From Dysgonomonas mossii (GTDB lineage Bacteria > Bacteroidota > Bacteroidia > Bacteroidales > Dysgonomonadaceae): 64,000 nt of DNA. Both the position numbers and the translations under genes were made by a program. Under the pieces are notes generated by a model that ran no database searches, had not been told where the DNA came from, and saw only the letters and a list, made by a program, of their open reading frames with translations. How positions within the stretch are numbered: the first letter of the stretch is position 1; each line of letters opens with the position of its first letter. This document shows positions 8,774 through 16,980 of the stretch, one piece after another. The DNA lies in assembly GCF_004569505.1 (NCBI RefSeq), contig NZ_SPPK01000002.1, positions 310,001 through 374,000 of the forward strand. The letters run 5' to 3'.

Positions 8774-10339
8774 ATGAAAAAACTTATATATATATTATTC
8801 ACTGTATTTTTATTCAGTGCTTGTGATGTGGATGTAGAGAATCCCAATACGATCACAACTGCTACCTTCTGGAAGACAGAAAAAGATGCATTGTACGGAG
8901 TAAACTCTGTATACAATATGTTTTACAAGCCCGGCACATATAGCCGTTGGATGTGGTTCCGCTTAGACCTTACTTCCGATGAAGGTTTTAGTCAAAGCCC
9001 ATGGGCGGAGTTGAAAGAGTGGACTGATTTCAGATACAATAATTATAACTTCTGGGAAGGTAATGCATGGACGTACCGCGACTGTTACGAGGCTGTTTTC
9101 AGAGCTAATCAGGTTTTGTACTATGTGCCGAATATAACATTCGCCGACGAGAACAACAAAAATCAGATTCTGGGTCAGGCATATTTCCTTCGCGGATTAT
9201 ATTACTACAACCTGGCTTTGCTATGGGGTAGCACCAACAAGAGTCTGCCTATCGTGCTCGAACCTTCTACACCGGGTATGCAACCCGAAGGACATACCGG
9301 AGCTGAAGTATATCAACAGGCTATCAATGATTTTACAGAAGCACAAAAAGTGTTACCGGAGGTATGGGGTGACAACGACAAAGGACGTGCGACCAAAGGT
9401 GCGGCATTGGCTTTCAGAGCAAAATGTTATATGCAGCTACACCAATGGAACGAAGCCAAGACAGATTTGAGTTGGCTGGTAGAAGGCGAAGGCAAGAAGT
9501 ATTACGACCTGACAACAAATTATTTTGATAACTTCAACAAGGATAAAGAGAATAATATAGAGTCGGTATTCGAAATACAATATTCTGATGCACACAAGGC
9601 TCCTGCCGGAGATGGTGACTTTGATGTAGATCCGAACTTGGGATTGAACCGTGGACAATTCTTTGCACCTCCCGGTATCGGCTGGACCGACGGCGAGCTT
9701 CGTCCTTGGTTGGTAACAGAGTTTAAGAAAGAAAAAGACTTGAATAGCGGTTACGATATACGTCTCAGATATACAGCTTTCTATGAAGGACAAGAGGCGG
9801 ATTTTACCAATAACGAGAGGATTTATAAGTATACAAGTAATGCTGCTACATGGGGTCAAAACAACTGGAAAGGACGTGTATTCTTCCGCAAGTATGGCTC
9901 AGACTATTATCGCGATTATGATGATTATCACAATCCTACCAACGTAAGACTGATTCGTTTTGCCGATGTACTTTTGATGTATGCCGAATCTATTGTTCAG
10001 TCAGGCGGAAGCCTCTCTACAGCAGTAGCACAAGTAGACAGAGTACGTGCCAGAGCCAATATGCCTAAACTGTCGGTAAACCACCCTGCGGCAACCACCG
10101 ATAAGGATACATTCCTCAAGCGTCTGCAAATGGAACGTATGCTTGAGCTCGCTACCGAAGGGCATCGTTGGGCTGACATCAAACGTTGGGGATTGCTCGA
10201 CAATCAGGCAGGTATCGATGAATTGAAACAACGTGACCCGGATTTCAATAATTTTGTTACAGGTCGTCACAATTGTTTGCCTATCCCATCCGATGAGGCT
10301 AATAACAACCCGAATATTGATCAAAATCCTAATTATTAA
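8774..10339 (+). CDS. SusD/RagB-family surface glycan-binding lipoprotein
   Basis: The 521-aa lipoprotein (lipobox FLFSAC, Cys17) caps the SusC barrel and binds incoming glycan. N-terminal SusD features (NPNTIT, then FWKTEKDALYGVNSVY) and the TPR-like helices (LGQAYFLRGLYYYNLALLWG; AKCYMQLHQWNEAK) are present, as is the C-terminal family block (RLQMERMLELATEGHRWADI, then LPIPSDEANNNP). It is immediately downstream of SusC and almost certainly cotranscribed. Intact and of normal length. Confidence 0.97.
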   Translation: MKKLIYILFTVFLFSACDVDVENPNTITTATFWKTEKDALYGVNSVYNMFYKPGTYSRWMWFRLDLTSDEGFSQSPWAELKEWTDFRYNNYNFWEGNAWTYRDCYEAVFRANQVLYYVPNITFADENNKNQILGQAYFLRGLYYYNLALLWGSTNKSLPIVLEPSTPGMQPEGHTGAEVYQQAINDFTEAQKVLPEVWGDNDKGRATKGAALAFRAKCYMQLHQWNEAKTDLSWLVEGEGKKYYDLTTNYFDNFNKDKENNIESVFEIQYSDAHKAPAGDGDFDVDPNLGLNRGQFFAPPGIGWTDGELRPWLVTEFKKEKDLNSGYDIRLRYTAFYEGQEADFTNNERIYKYTSNAATWGQNNWKGRVFFRKYGSDYYRDYDDYHNPTNVRLIRFADVLLMYAESIVQSGGSLSTAVAQVDRVRARANMPKLSVNHPAATTDKDTFLKRLQMERMLELATEGHRWADIKRWGLLDNQAGIDELKQRDPDFNNFVTGRHNCLPIPSDEANNNPNIDQNPNY

Positions 10340-10350
10340 TATGAGTATTT

Positions 10351-10380
10351 GATGAGGCTGCTCTCCCGAGTAGCTTCATC
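10351..10380 (+). terminator. Hairpin between susD and the first GH43 gene
   Basis: GATGAGGCTGCTC pairs with GAGTAGCTTCATC over 13 bp, with two G-T wobbles. What follows is a run of A rather than T, so this is not a classical terminator on the plus strand. It may stabilise the susCD 3' end or reduce read-through into the enzyme genes. Confidence 0.5.
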
Positions 10381-10436
10381 AAAAAAATATTTTCTCTATT
10401 CTTAATAAGAAGGGGGAAATCATAAAACAGAATAGA

Positions 10437-11387
10437 ATGAAAAAATTACAAGCTATTGTATTCCTGCTGCTTTCTTTTGTTTGCCTGTCTTGCGGCAGCA
10501 GCGAAAAGACCGACTTTGAATACAAAAACCCTGTACCATTGGGCGATCCGTTTATTATGTTGTACGACAATGTATACTATGCTTACGGAACCAATGCCGA
10601 GAATGGAATAGAAGTGTACACATCCGACGATTTGCTGACATGGAAAAAAGAACCCGTTCTTGCTCTCGACAAAAAAGACTCGTCGGCTGATCGTTGGTTC
10701 TGGGCTCCCGAGGTATATTATATTAAAGAAAAGAACAAATTCTTTATGTACTATTCTGCCGACGAGCATATCTGCGTAGCGACCGCCGATTCGCCGCTCG
10801 GACCTTTTGTACAGGATGTAAAAGAACCGATGATGGCAGACGAAAAATGTATAGATAACTCTCTCTTTGTAGACGACGACGGTAAACCATATCTTTATTT
10901 CGACCGTTTCAACGATGGTCTGAATATATGGGTAGCCGAACTCGAAAGCGATCTGAAGACCATCAAAACCGAGACGCTGACCAAGTGTATCAACGTTTCG
11001 CAAGCATGGGAAGAGGTATGGCCACGTGTCAACGAAGGTGCATTTATAACCAAGCACAAAGGGATTTACTATCTCACCTATTCGGCAAACAGCTACGAAA
11101 GTCCGTTTTATGGCGTAGGCTTTGCTACAGCTACCAGCCCGATGGGACCTTGGACAAAGTATGAAAAGAATCCTATTTTGCAAAAGCCTGACAGCCTTGT
11201 AGGGGTAGGGCATAGCGCCATGTTCCGCGACAAAGCGGGTCAGCTCAAAATAGTATTCCATGCGCATCACTCCAAAGATAGCATTCACCCACGTGCGATG
11301 TACATTGCAGATGTAAGTTTTACGGACGATGCTGTGCCGGTAATGAAAATTACAGGAGATATTATTAGCCCTAAAGTTGCAAGATAA
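10437..11387 (+). CDS. GH43-family glycosidase lipoprotein (arabinofuranosidase/xylosidase type)
   Basis: The 316-aa lipoprotein (Cys19, then charged SSEKTD, as in surface-exposed Bacteroidetes lipoproteins) has a five-bladed propeller of the GH43 family. The expected acids are visible: base Asp37 in PLGDPFI, pKa-modulating Asp140 in CIDNSLF, and acid Glu200 in RVNEGAF. His259 in GVGHSAM matches the metal-coordinating histidine. WFWAPEVYY is also typical. It probably removes arabinose or xylose residues outside the cell or in the periplasm. The subfamily cannot be fixed by eye. It is 97 bp after SusD in the same direction, with a strong terminator behind it. Confidence 0.88.
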   Translation: MKKLQAIVFLLLSFVCLSCGSSEKTDFEYKNPVPLGDPFIMLYDNVYYAYGTNAENGIEVYTSDDLLTWKKEPVLALDKKDSSADRWFWAPEVYYIKEKNKFFMYYSADEHICVATADSPLGPFVQDVKEPMMADEKCIDNSLFVDDDGKPYLYFDRFNDGLNIWVAELESDLKTIKTETLTKCINVSQAWEEVWPRVNEGAFITKHKGIYYLTYSANSYESPFYGVGFATATSPMGPWTKYEKNPILQKPDSLVGVGHSAMFRDKAGQLKIVFHAHHSKDSIHPRAMYIADVSFTDDAVPVMKITGDIISPKVAR

Positions 11388-11397
11388 TTTTTTGGAC

Positions 11398-11439
11398 AGT
11401 TTCTTCATTTTGCCTCAGTGTAAAATGAAGAAACTTTAC
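11398..11439 (+). terminator. Terminator after first GH43 gene
   Basis: AGTTTCTTCATTTT (11398-11411) and AAAATGAAGAAACT (11422-11435) form a perfect 14-bp stem with a 10-nt loop. It likely closes the susC-susD-GH43 unit, so the enzyme gene at 11549 may have its own promoter. The T tract after the stem is short. Confidence 0.7.
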
Positions 11440-11548
11440 TCTCAGATATTCTCTTATTTGTGATATAGGTAGTTTAAAATAATTACTCGAGATTATTCTT
11501 TCGTCCCAAAGCGCAAAAGATTACAAATGAGTTTATAAAAGTATTATA

Positions 11549-13204
11549 ATGAAATATACAGCTTTATTCTTATCCGTATTGTTGTCTTTCACTGCCTGTC
11601 AGTCGGAGACAAAGAATACTCCCGAAGAAGAGATCGAAAGTACAGTAGATGGTATCCGCATAGCTTGGGACTACAGTTCCATGCAGCAGCTTGCCGAGCG
11701 GGGAGGTTATCCGCGCTTGCTCAGGATGCAGGATAATTCGTTGATTGCCATCTTTGAAACACGAACAGGTAGTGTGGAATTTCGCCGTAGCTACGATGAA
11801 GGACACACATGGTCGTCGGCGGTAACCGTATTCCCCCGATTTACTTATCAAGGCAAAGATGGAGAATCTACAATAGTGAATATCGCAAACGCAGAGATAA
11901 CACAGTTGCAGAATGGCGACATTATTGCCGCTTGCAACTATCGCCCTGCAAAGCCCGAAATAGCACCTTACTCCATTGTGATAAGGCGCAGCACCGACAA
12001 CGGAGCTACATGGCTGCCGGCACAGGTGCTATACAATGCAGCTCCACGTTTCAACGATGGATGTTGGGAACCCTCGTTCCTGCAATTGCCCGACGGGGAG
12101 GTGCAGATATATTTTGCAAATGAAAATCCGTATCAGCAATCCGACGAACAGGAGATATCCCTGCTTCGATCTGCCGACAATGGAGCTACATGGAGCGATG
12201 CCCAAATGGTATCCTTCCGCAAAAACAGGCGTGATGGTATGCCGGTAGCCCGAATATTGGGCGACGAAATAGTAGTGGTTATAGAAGATAACAACGTAGA
12301 CCGCTTTAAACCATACACAGTGCGTACAAAACTGAAAGATAATTGGGTGAAACCTGTATTGGCAGACTCTCCACACAGAGAATACGCCCTTGCTGAGAAG
12401 ATAGACAATTCGGTATATATGGGTGCTCCCTATCTGCTGAAACTCCCTACAGGCGAAACTTTGATTTCGTATCAGACAAACGAAAAACGAGCCTCCGACT
12501 GGGAATACTCCACACTCGAAGTAGCGATAGGAGATAAGTCGGCTCGCAATTTCACGAAACGAACACGTCCTTTTGATGTGCCGCTCGATAAAGAAGCAAA
12601 ATGGAACTCTTTGGCACTATGGGACGAAAATACGGTTGTAGCTTTTGCTTCATCCAATTTCAACTCCAAAGAGGTAGCGCCTTGGCTTATCAAGGGATAT
12701 ATTATTCCTGAACTAAAGGTTGCTACAAAAGATATTACCACTTATCCCTTGTTTGTAGGGGCAAAGGGCGAAACAAATCTTCGTGCGGGGTTAGGCACAG
12801 ACGAGGAAAACCTGTATGTCGAATGCAAGGTTAATGATAATAAATTATATGGTTCGCAAAGCTCTGATGCTGATGGTGTATATGTTTATCTCAGCGATGG
12901 AATGGAGTCGATGAGAGTATGGTGCAGCTATCAGGGTAATACAGAAGTAAGTGAACTGAAAAAGGGGGTGTGGTATACCAAAATGGCAAGTGATGTGCAG
13001 GCGGTTTCCTCTACCAATGATAAAGGCTACGATCTGAAGATCATCATTCCTAAGAAGTATATAAAGTCTGGCAGTGGCAAAGACTTAAGATTAGCATTGG
13101 GATTATCAGCCTATAGCGATGCTGTAAATGGTTACAAAGAAATGCTCGCAAATAGCGAAGAAAATAAACCGAATACATGGCTGAAAGTAAGTTTGTTAAA
13201 TTAA
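11549..13204 (+). CDS. Sialidase-fold (GH93/GH33-like) lipoprotein with CBM9-like C-terminus
   Basis: 551-aa lipoprotein (Cys17). The N-terminal 380 residues form a BNR-type propeller with three Asp-box motifs: SYDEGHTW (81-88), STDNGATW (148-155) and SADNGATW (208-215). The GGYPRLLRM stretch at 52-60 sits where sialidases carry the Arg motif. From about residue 390 the sequence (TYPLFVGAKG, then DADGVYVYLSD, then KGYDLKIIIPKKY) resembles CBM9-like sugar-binding domains. In an arabinan-type locus this fits a GH93-like exo-arabinanase better than a true sialidase, but family placement is inference. It sits 161 bp after the first GH43 gene. Confidence 0.72.
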   Translation: MKYTALFLSVLLSFTACQSETKNTPEEEIESTVDGIRIAWDYSSMQQLAERGGYPRLLRMQDNSLIAIFETRTGSVEFRRSYDEGHTWSSAVTVFPRFTYQGKDGESTIVNIANAEITQLQNGDIIAACNYRPAKPEIAPYSIVIRRSTDNGATWLPAQVLYNAAPRFNDGCWEPSFLQLPDGEVQIYFANENPYQQSDEQEISLLRSADNGATWSDAQMVSFRKNRRDGMPVARILGDEIVVVIEDNNVDRFKPYTVRTKLKDNWVKPVLADSPHREYALAEKIDNSVYMGAPYLLKLPTGETLISYQTNEKRASDWEYSTLEVAIGDKSARNFTKRTRPFDVPLDKEAKWNSLALWDENTVVAFASSNFNSKEVAPWLIKGYIIPELKVATKDITTYPLFVGAKGETNLRAGLGTDEENLYVECKVNDNKLYGSQSSDADGVYVYLSDGMESMRVWCSYQGNTEVSELKKGVWYTKMASDVQAVSSTNDKGYDLKIIIPKKYIKSGSGKDLRLALGLSAYSDAVNGYKEMLANSEENKPNTWLKVSLLN

Positions 13205-13258
13205 TGCTTGCAACACTTTGTGATGCTGAATAACGAAGTATACCGTCCATCACTTGTT

Positions 13259-13341
13259 TTTTCGGATTTGTAATCCGAAAACTTTTACGGCGGATTTTAA
13301 ATCCGCTAAAACAAACAGCTTTCGGATTACAAATCCGAAAG
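13259..13341. repeat. REP-like cluster of three palindromes (BIME-like)
   Basis: Three near-perfect palindromes lie in 83 bp: TTTTCGGATT-TGT-AATCCGAAAA (13259-13281), GCGGATTT-T-AAATCCGC (13290-13306) and CTTTCGGATT-ACA-AATCCGAAAG (13319-13341). The outer two are inverted copies of each other, so the whole cluster is also a larger dyad. This layout is typical of REP/BIME elements mobilised by RAYT transposases; no transposase gene is in the window. Confidence 0.8.
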
Positions 13342-13383
13342 AACGAATAAAACAAGAAGAACGAACAATATTAACGCCTAATG

Positions 13384-13417
13384 AGGCAAGAGATTCTTCA
13401 CTTTGTTCAGGATGACA
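13384..13417. repeat. Dispersed intergenic repeat (HPEQSEESL type)
   Basis: The segment around GATTCTTCACTTTGTTCAGG followed by ATGACA resembles a dispersed repeat seen in many bacterial genomes. In reverse it translates to the artefactual peptide HPEQSEESL. A related segment is at 31432-31463. Confidence 0.6.
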
Positions 13418-13483
13418 GTAAAGATGGAAATATGATAAGCAGATACAAGAATGAAACGACAACCAAATAAAACTTAAAATATA

Positions 13484-15499
13484 ATGAAAAAGAGATTGCT
13501 TTCTGTTGTCTTACTCCTGTTTTCTTGCGCAATGATAGATGCGCAGGAAGTACAATCGGAGTATAAGATTACATTAAAATCGCCCGGAAATCCGGCAGAG
13601 TCGTATACCCTTACCGAAGATGCTTCGGGCTACCTGAAAGCCTCGCAGCTTTTGCCGATAGAGATCAGGCAGCAAAAGGAGGAAAACGGCTCTGCAACAC
13701 GTATCACTGTCACACTGCGAGCTACAGATCTTGTTTATTACAACTTCGAAGAAGTGTGTAAACTATCGGCTATGCAGCATGCCGATTGTCAGTTTCTGAT
13801 GCCCGGATTTTGGTATCATCGCAATATGCGTTCTCCAAAAGAGGCTCCTTCGTTTGCTACAAGCGACAGCTGGCAGGTACGTGAAGACCGACTGAGCACA
13901 CCGCTAACGGGTATCTATAGCGACAAAACAGGCGACTTCTATACAGTAGTTCGTCTCGATAAATTCGAAAACGAAAGTTTGGCTACCCACAGTGCAGGCG
14001 AAATTATCCTTACTGACAAAACTTCGCTTGGCTTTACCGGATTCCGTAATGTAGGGGGTACTACAGCCCTTGTTTTCGGATTCCCGTATAGCGAAGCTCC
14101 AAAAACATATATCCGCAAATTGACGTTGGCTCCTGCCGTTCAGGCATTCGAAAAGCTAGAGAAAGGAGAAACCCGCCAATTGGTATGGGAGATTCGTAAA
14201 GGCAAAGCCGCCGACTACTCTGCTTTTGTAGCCGATGTGTGGAACTATTCTTACGACACATATCGCCCGCAGGTATACGCCGATGCGATGAGCACTGCCG
14301 AAGCAAAACGAGTTTTGTCTAACTTCTTTACAGAGAGTTATGTAAACAAATACGATCTCAAATATTTCTCAGGAGTACACATGCGTACCGATGATTGCGA
14401 AAGCACCGGCTCGGTTGAGGTAGGGTTTGTAGGGCGTGTATTGCTCAATGCCTTCAATGCGTTGGAATATGGCGAGCAAACCAACAATACCGACCTAATA
14501 AATAAAGCAAACTCGGTGTTCGACAGTTACCTAAAACATGGTTTTACTCCAAACGGATTTTTCCGTGAGTTTGTAGATTATAGTCACAACAACGAAACAG
14601 ATATATACAGCATTCGCCGTCAGTCGGAAGGGGCATTTGCTATCCTTAATTATCTCGACTACGAAAAGAAGCAAGGACGCAAGCACCCCGAGTGGGAAGC
14701 CAAGATAAAAACACTGCTTGCTAATTTCCAAAAGTTGCAAGGACAAGACGGTAGTTTTCCTCGTAAGTTTGACGGCCAATTCCGTGTTACCGACCCTTCG
14801 GGAGGCAGCACCCCATCGGCAACCTTACCTCTTACGATGGCTTATACCTACTTCAAGAACAAGGAATATATGGAGAGTGCAAAACGTACGGCTGTATATC
14901 TCGAAAAAGAGCTGATATCCAAAGCCGATTACTTCTCTTCTACGCTCGATGCCAATTGCGAAGACAAAGAAGCGTCGCTATACGCATCCACAGCCATGTA
15001 TTATCTGGCAATGGCTTCTGCCCCAAAAGAAAGAGATCGTTACATCGACCTTTCTAAGAAGGCGGCATACTTTAGCCTGTCGTGGTACTATATGTGGGAT
15101 GTGCCTTTTGCTCAAGGGCAGATGCTGGGTGATGTGGGCTTCAAATCGCGTGGATGGGGCAATGTCTCGGTAGAGAACAACCATGTGGATGTCTTCATCT
15201 TCGAATTTGCAACTGTGCTCGATTGGCTAGCCAAAGAACGCAACGAACCCCGTTTCTCACAGTTTTCGTCGGTAATAAAAAGCTCTATGCTGCAACTAAT
15301 GCCTGTAAAAGGACACATGTTCAATATCGGCAAGGTGGGTTATTATCCCGAAGTAGTACAGCATACCAACTGGGACTATGGCAAAAACGGAAAAGGATTT
15401 TATAACGACATCTTTGCTCCCGGCTGGACTGTAGCTTCTCTTTGGCAAATGCTGAGCCCCGACAGAGTAGAGACGTATTTTAATCCGAAGAAAAAATAA
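13484..15499 (+). CDS. Secreted protein of unassigned family, probable alpha/alpha-toroid glycosidase
   Basis: A 671-aa protein with a signal peptide ending at Gln21. Residues about 25-260 look beta-rich, as in N-terminal sandwiches of glycosidases. The region from about 275 on is mostly helical, with repeated Trp/Tyr-rich helices and polar Asp/Glu patches (MRTDDCESTGSVEVGF; NGFFREFVDYSHNNETD; DGSFPRKF; DVPFAQGQMLGDVGFKSRGWG) as in six-hairpin glycoside hydrolases. I cannot assign a GH family. Its place between a sialidase-fold enzyme and a GH43 endo-enzyme makes a role in glycan breakdown likely. Intact; a hairpin follows at 15505. Confidence 0.6.
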   Translation: MKKRLLSVVLLLFSCAMIDAQEVQSEYKITLKSPGNPAESYTLTEDASGYLKASQLLPIEIRQQKEENGSATRITVTLRATDLVYYNFEEVCKLSAMQHADCQFLMPGFWYHRNMRSPKEAPSFATSDSWQVREDRLSTPLTGIYSDKTGDFYTVVRLDKFENESLATHSAGEIILTDKTSLGFTGFRNVGGTTALVFGFPYSEAPKTYIRKLTLAPAVQAFEKLEKGETRQLVWEIRKGKAADYSAFVADVWNYSYDTYRPQVYADAMSTAEAKRVLSNFFTESYVNKYDLKYFSGVHMRTDDCESTGSVEVGFVGRVLLNAFNALEYGEQTNNTDLINKANSVFDSYLKHGFTPNGFFREFVDYSHNNETDIYSIRRQSEGAFAILNYLDYEKKQGRKHPEWEAKIKTLLANFQKLQGQDGSFPRKFDGQFRVTDPSGGSTPSATLPLTMAYTYFKNKEYMESAKRTAVYLEKELISKADYFSSTLDANCEDKEASLYASTAMYYLAMASAPKERDRYIDLSKKAAYFSLSWYYMWDVPFAQGQMLGDVGFKSRGWGNVSVENNHVDVFIFEFATVLDWLAKERNEPRFSQFSSVIKSSMLQLMPVKGHMFNIGKVGYYPEVVQHTNWDYGKNGKGFYNDIFAPGWTVASLWQMLSPDRVETYFNPKKK

Positions 15500-15504
15500 A
15501 AACA

Positions 15505-15532
15505 ATGGGCAGGGAAGAAATTCCCCGCCCAT
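15505..15532 (+). terminator. Hairpin after the 671-aa gene
   Basis: ATGGGCAGGGAA (15505-15516) pairs with TTCCCCGCCCAT (15521-15532) with one mismatch around a GAAA loop. It is GC-rich and stable, although the following T tract is weak (CTTAAACTT). It separates the gene at 13484 from the promoter at 15635. Confidence 0.6.
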
Positions 15533-15634
15533 CTTAAACTTCAATATACGAGCCTTAAAGGAGAGTGGCGCTAATGATAAAAATCGGTCAAATAGTAATA
15601 AAAACTAGTCAAAGGCCGAATTTGGCTTATTTTG

Positions 15635-15689
15635 ATACTCTTTTGGTTGAAAAGTATACCTATCTTTTATTCTTGGCATGCTAACTTAG
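15635..15689 (+). promoter_or_regulatory. Promoter of second GH43 gene with operator copy 2
   Basis: ATACTCTTTT and AAAAGTAT form a dyad around GGTTG (15635-15657). The element ending GTTGAAAAGTA matches the SusC upstream site at 5532-5542, and about 19 of 22 positions agree over the wider alignment. TAACTTAG at 15682-15689 is in the place of the TAACTTTG box of SusC. The shared motif and spacing suggest control by the same HTCS. Confidence 0.62.
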
Positions 15690-15749
15690 CAGAGCAGAAC
15701 GCTACGAAAAGCATGTCATAAGATAATGCAATAAAATTCGAATAATACC

Positions 15750-16763
15750 ATGAAGAAAATTTTTACATATATGTTCATTATACAGTTGCTTGTGGCAACG
15801 GGATGTAATGCATGTAGCAGTTCTGAAAAAGAAGAACCTGTAACTCCAAATCAGAAATATACAAATCCTGTAGTGGCTCTGAGCCTGCCCGACCCAACAA
15901 TCATAAAGGCACAGGATGGACATTTTTATTTGTATGCAACAGAGAACACACGAAATACTCCTATTTACAGATCGGATAATCTTGTAGACTGGACATTTTT
16001 AGGAACGGCATTTACGGATGCTACACGCCCCACCTTCGAGCCCAACGGAGGTTTGTGGGCGCCTGATATTAATTACATCAACGGCAAATATGTGCTGTAC
16101 TACTCCATGTCGGTATGGGGTGGCGAGTGGACATGCGGCATTGGCGTAGCTGTTGCCGACAAGCCCGAAGGACCATTCACCGACAAAGGAAAGCTTTTTA
16201 GAAGCAACGAGATCGACGTTCAGAATTCCATCGACCAGTTTTATATCGAAGAAGGAGGCAAGAAATACCTCTTCTGGGGTAGCTTCCGTGGTATCTATGC
16301 CATAGAGCTGAGCGACGACGGACTGTCGGTAAAAGAAGGAGCGCAGAAAAAACAAATAGCCGGAACAGCCTTTGAGGGAACATATATCCACAAGAGAGGA
16401 AATTATTACTACATGTTTGCGTCTATCGGCAGTTGCTGCGAAGGTGCAAACAGTACCTACGAGCTTGTTGTTGGTCGTTCCCAGTCGTTGTTTGGCCCTT
16501 ATGTGGATAAAACAGGCAAGGATATGATGGACAATGGATATACTGTGGTCATAAGCAAAAGCTCCCGCTTTGTAGGCAACGGACACTGCTCCGAAATAGT
16601 ACAGGACAAGGCTGGTAACGACTGGATATTGTATCATGGCGTAGACCTTAACCACCCTGATGGGCGTATGCTGCTGCTCGATCAAGTGAAATGGGATAAC
16701 AATTCATGGCCTTATGTAGAGGGAGGCAAACCGTCTTCTTCGGCAGATAAGCCCGTGTTTTAA
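15750..16763 (+). CDS. GH43 endo-arabinanase-like lipoprotein
   Basis: 337-aa lipoprotein (VATGC, Cys19) with charged SSSEKEE after the cysteine, consistent with surface display. The GH43 catalytic acids are visible: Asp48 in SLPDPTI (base), Asp162 in NSIDQFY, and Glu209 in AFEGTYI (acid). His279 in GNGHCSE is the usual metal ligand. Together with GLWAPDINYING, GANSTYELVVGRS and RMLLLDQVKWDN, this closely matches the endo-1,5-alpha-L-arabinanase subfamilies. It would cut the arabinan backbone at the cell surface to feed SusC/SusD. It has its own promoter carrying the candidate HTCS operator. Confidence 0.87.
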   Translation: MKKIFTYMFIIQLLVATGCNACSSSEKEEPVTPNQKYTNPVVALSLPDPTIIKAQDGHFYLYATENTRNTPIYRSDNLVDWTFLGTAFTDATRPTFEPNGGLWAPDINYINGKYVLYYSMSVWGGEWTCGIGVAVADKPEGPFTDKGKLFRSNEIDVQNSIDQFYIEEGGKKYLFWGSFRGIYAIELSDDGLSVKEGAQKKQIAGTAFEGTYIHKRGNYYYMFASIGSCCEGANSTYELVVGRSQSLFGPYVDKTGKDMMDNGYTVVISKSSRFVGNGHCSEIVQDKAGNDWILYHGVDLNHPDGRMLLLDQVKWDNNSWPYVEGGKPSSSADKPVF

Positions 16764-16815
16764 AGATATAGTGATTGTAATAGATAGGAGATTGCAACCT
16801 AATTAATGATTGGTA

Positions 16816-16869
16816 TTTACTGCCCCGGACGAAGCGAGCCCAGAACATAAGCTTCGTTCGGGAAGTAAA
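16816..16869 (+). terminator. Long imperfect hairpin after the endo-arabinanase-like gene
   Basis: TTTACTGCCCCGGACGAAGC pairs with GCTTCGTTCGGGAAGTAAA, with a bulge, around a loop of about 14 nt. A second small GAAAG/CTTTC hairpin follows near 16872-16890. It could be a transcript-end structure or a palindromic repeat; no clean T run follows. Confidence 0.5.
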
Positions 16870-16980
16870 GAAAGAGGAAAGTTTTCTTTCTCTCACTACA
16901 CGAAGATCAACATAACATATCGATAATTTTTATAGAATAAGCATTATTCTAGAAGAAATCATTAACTCAAAATATAAGAC

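Noticed and set aside
13250..13462. 70-codon minus-strand frame containing HPEQSEESL
   Set aside because: This peptide comes from a dispersed DNA repeat and overlaps the REP palindromes; it is not a gene.
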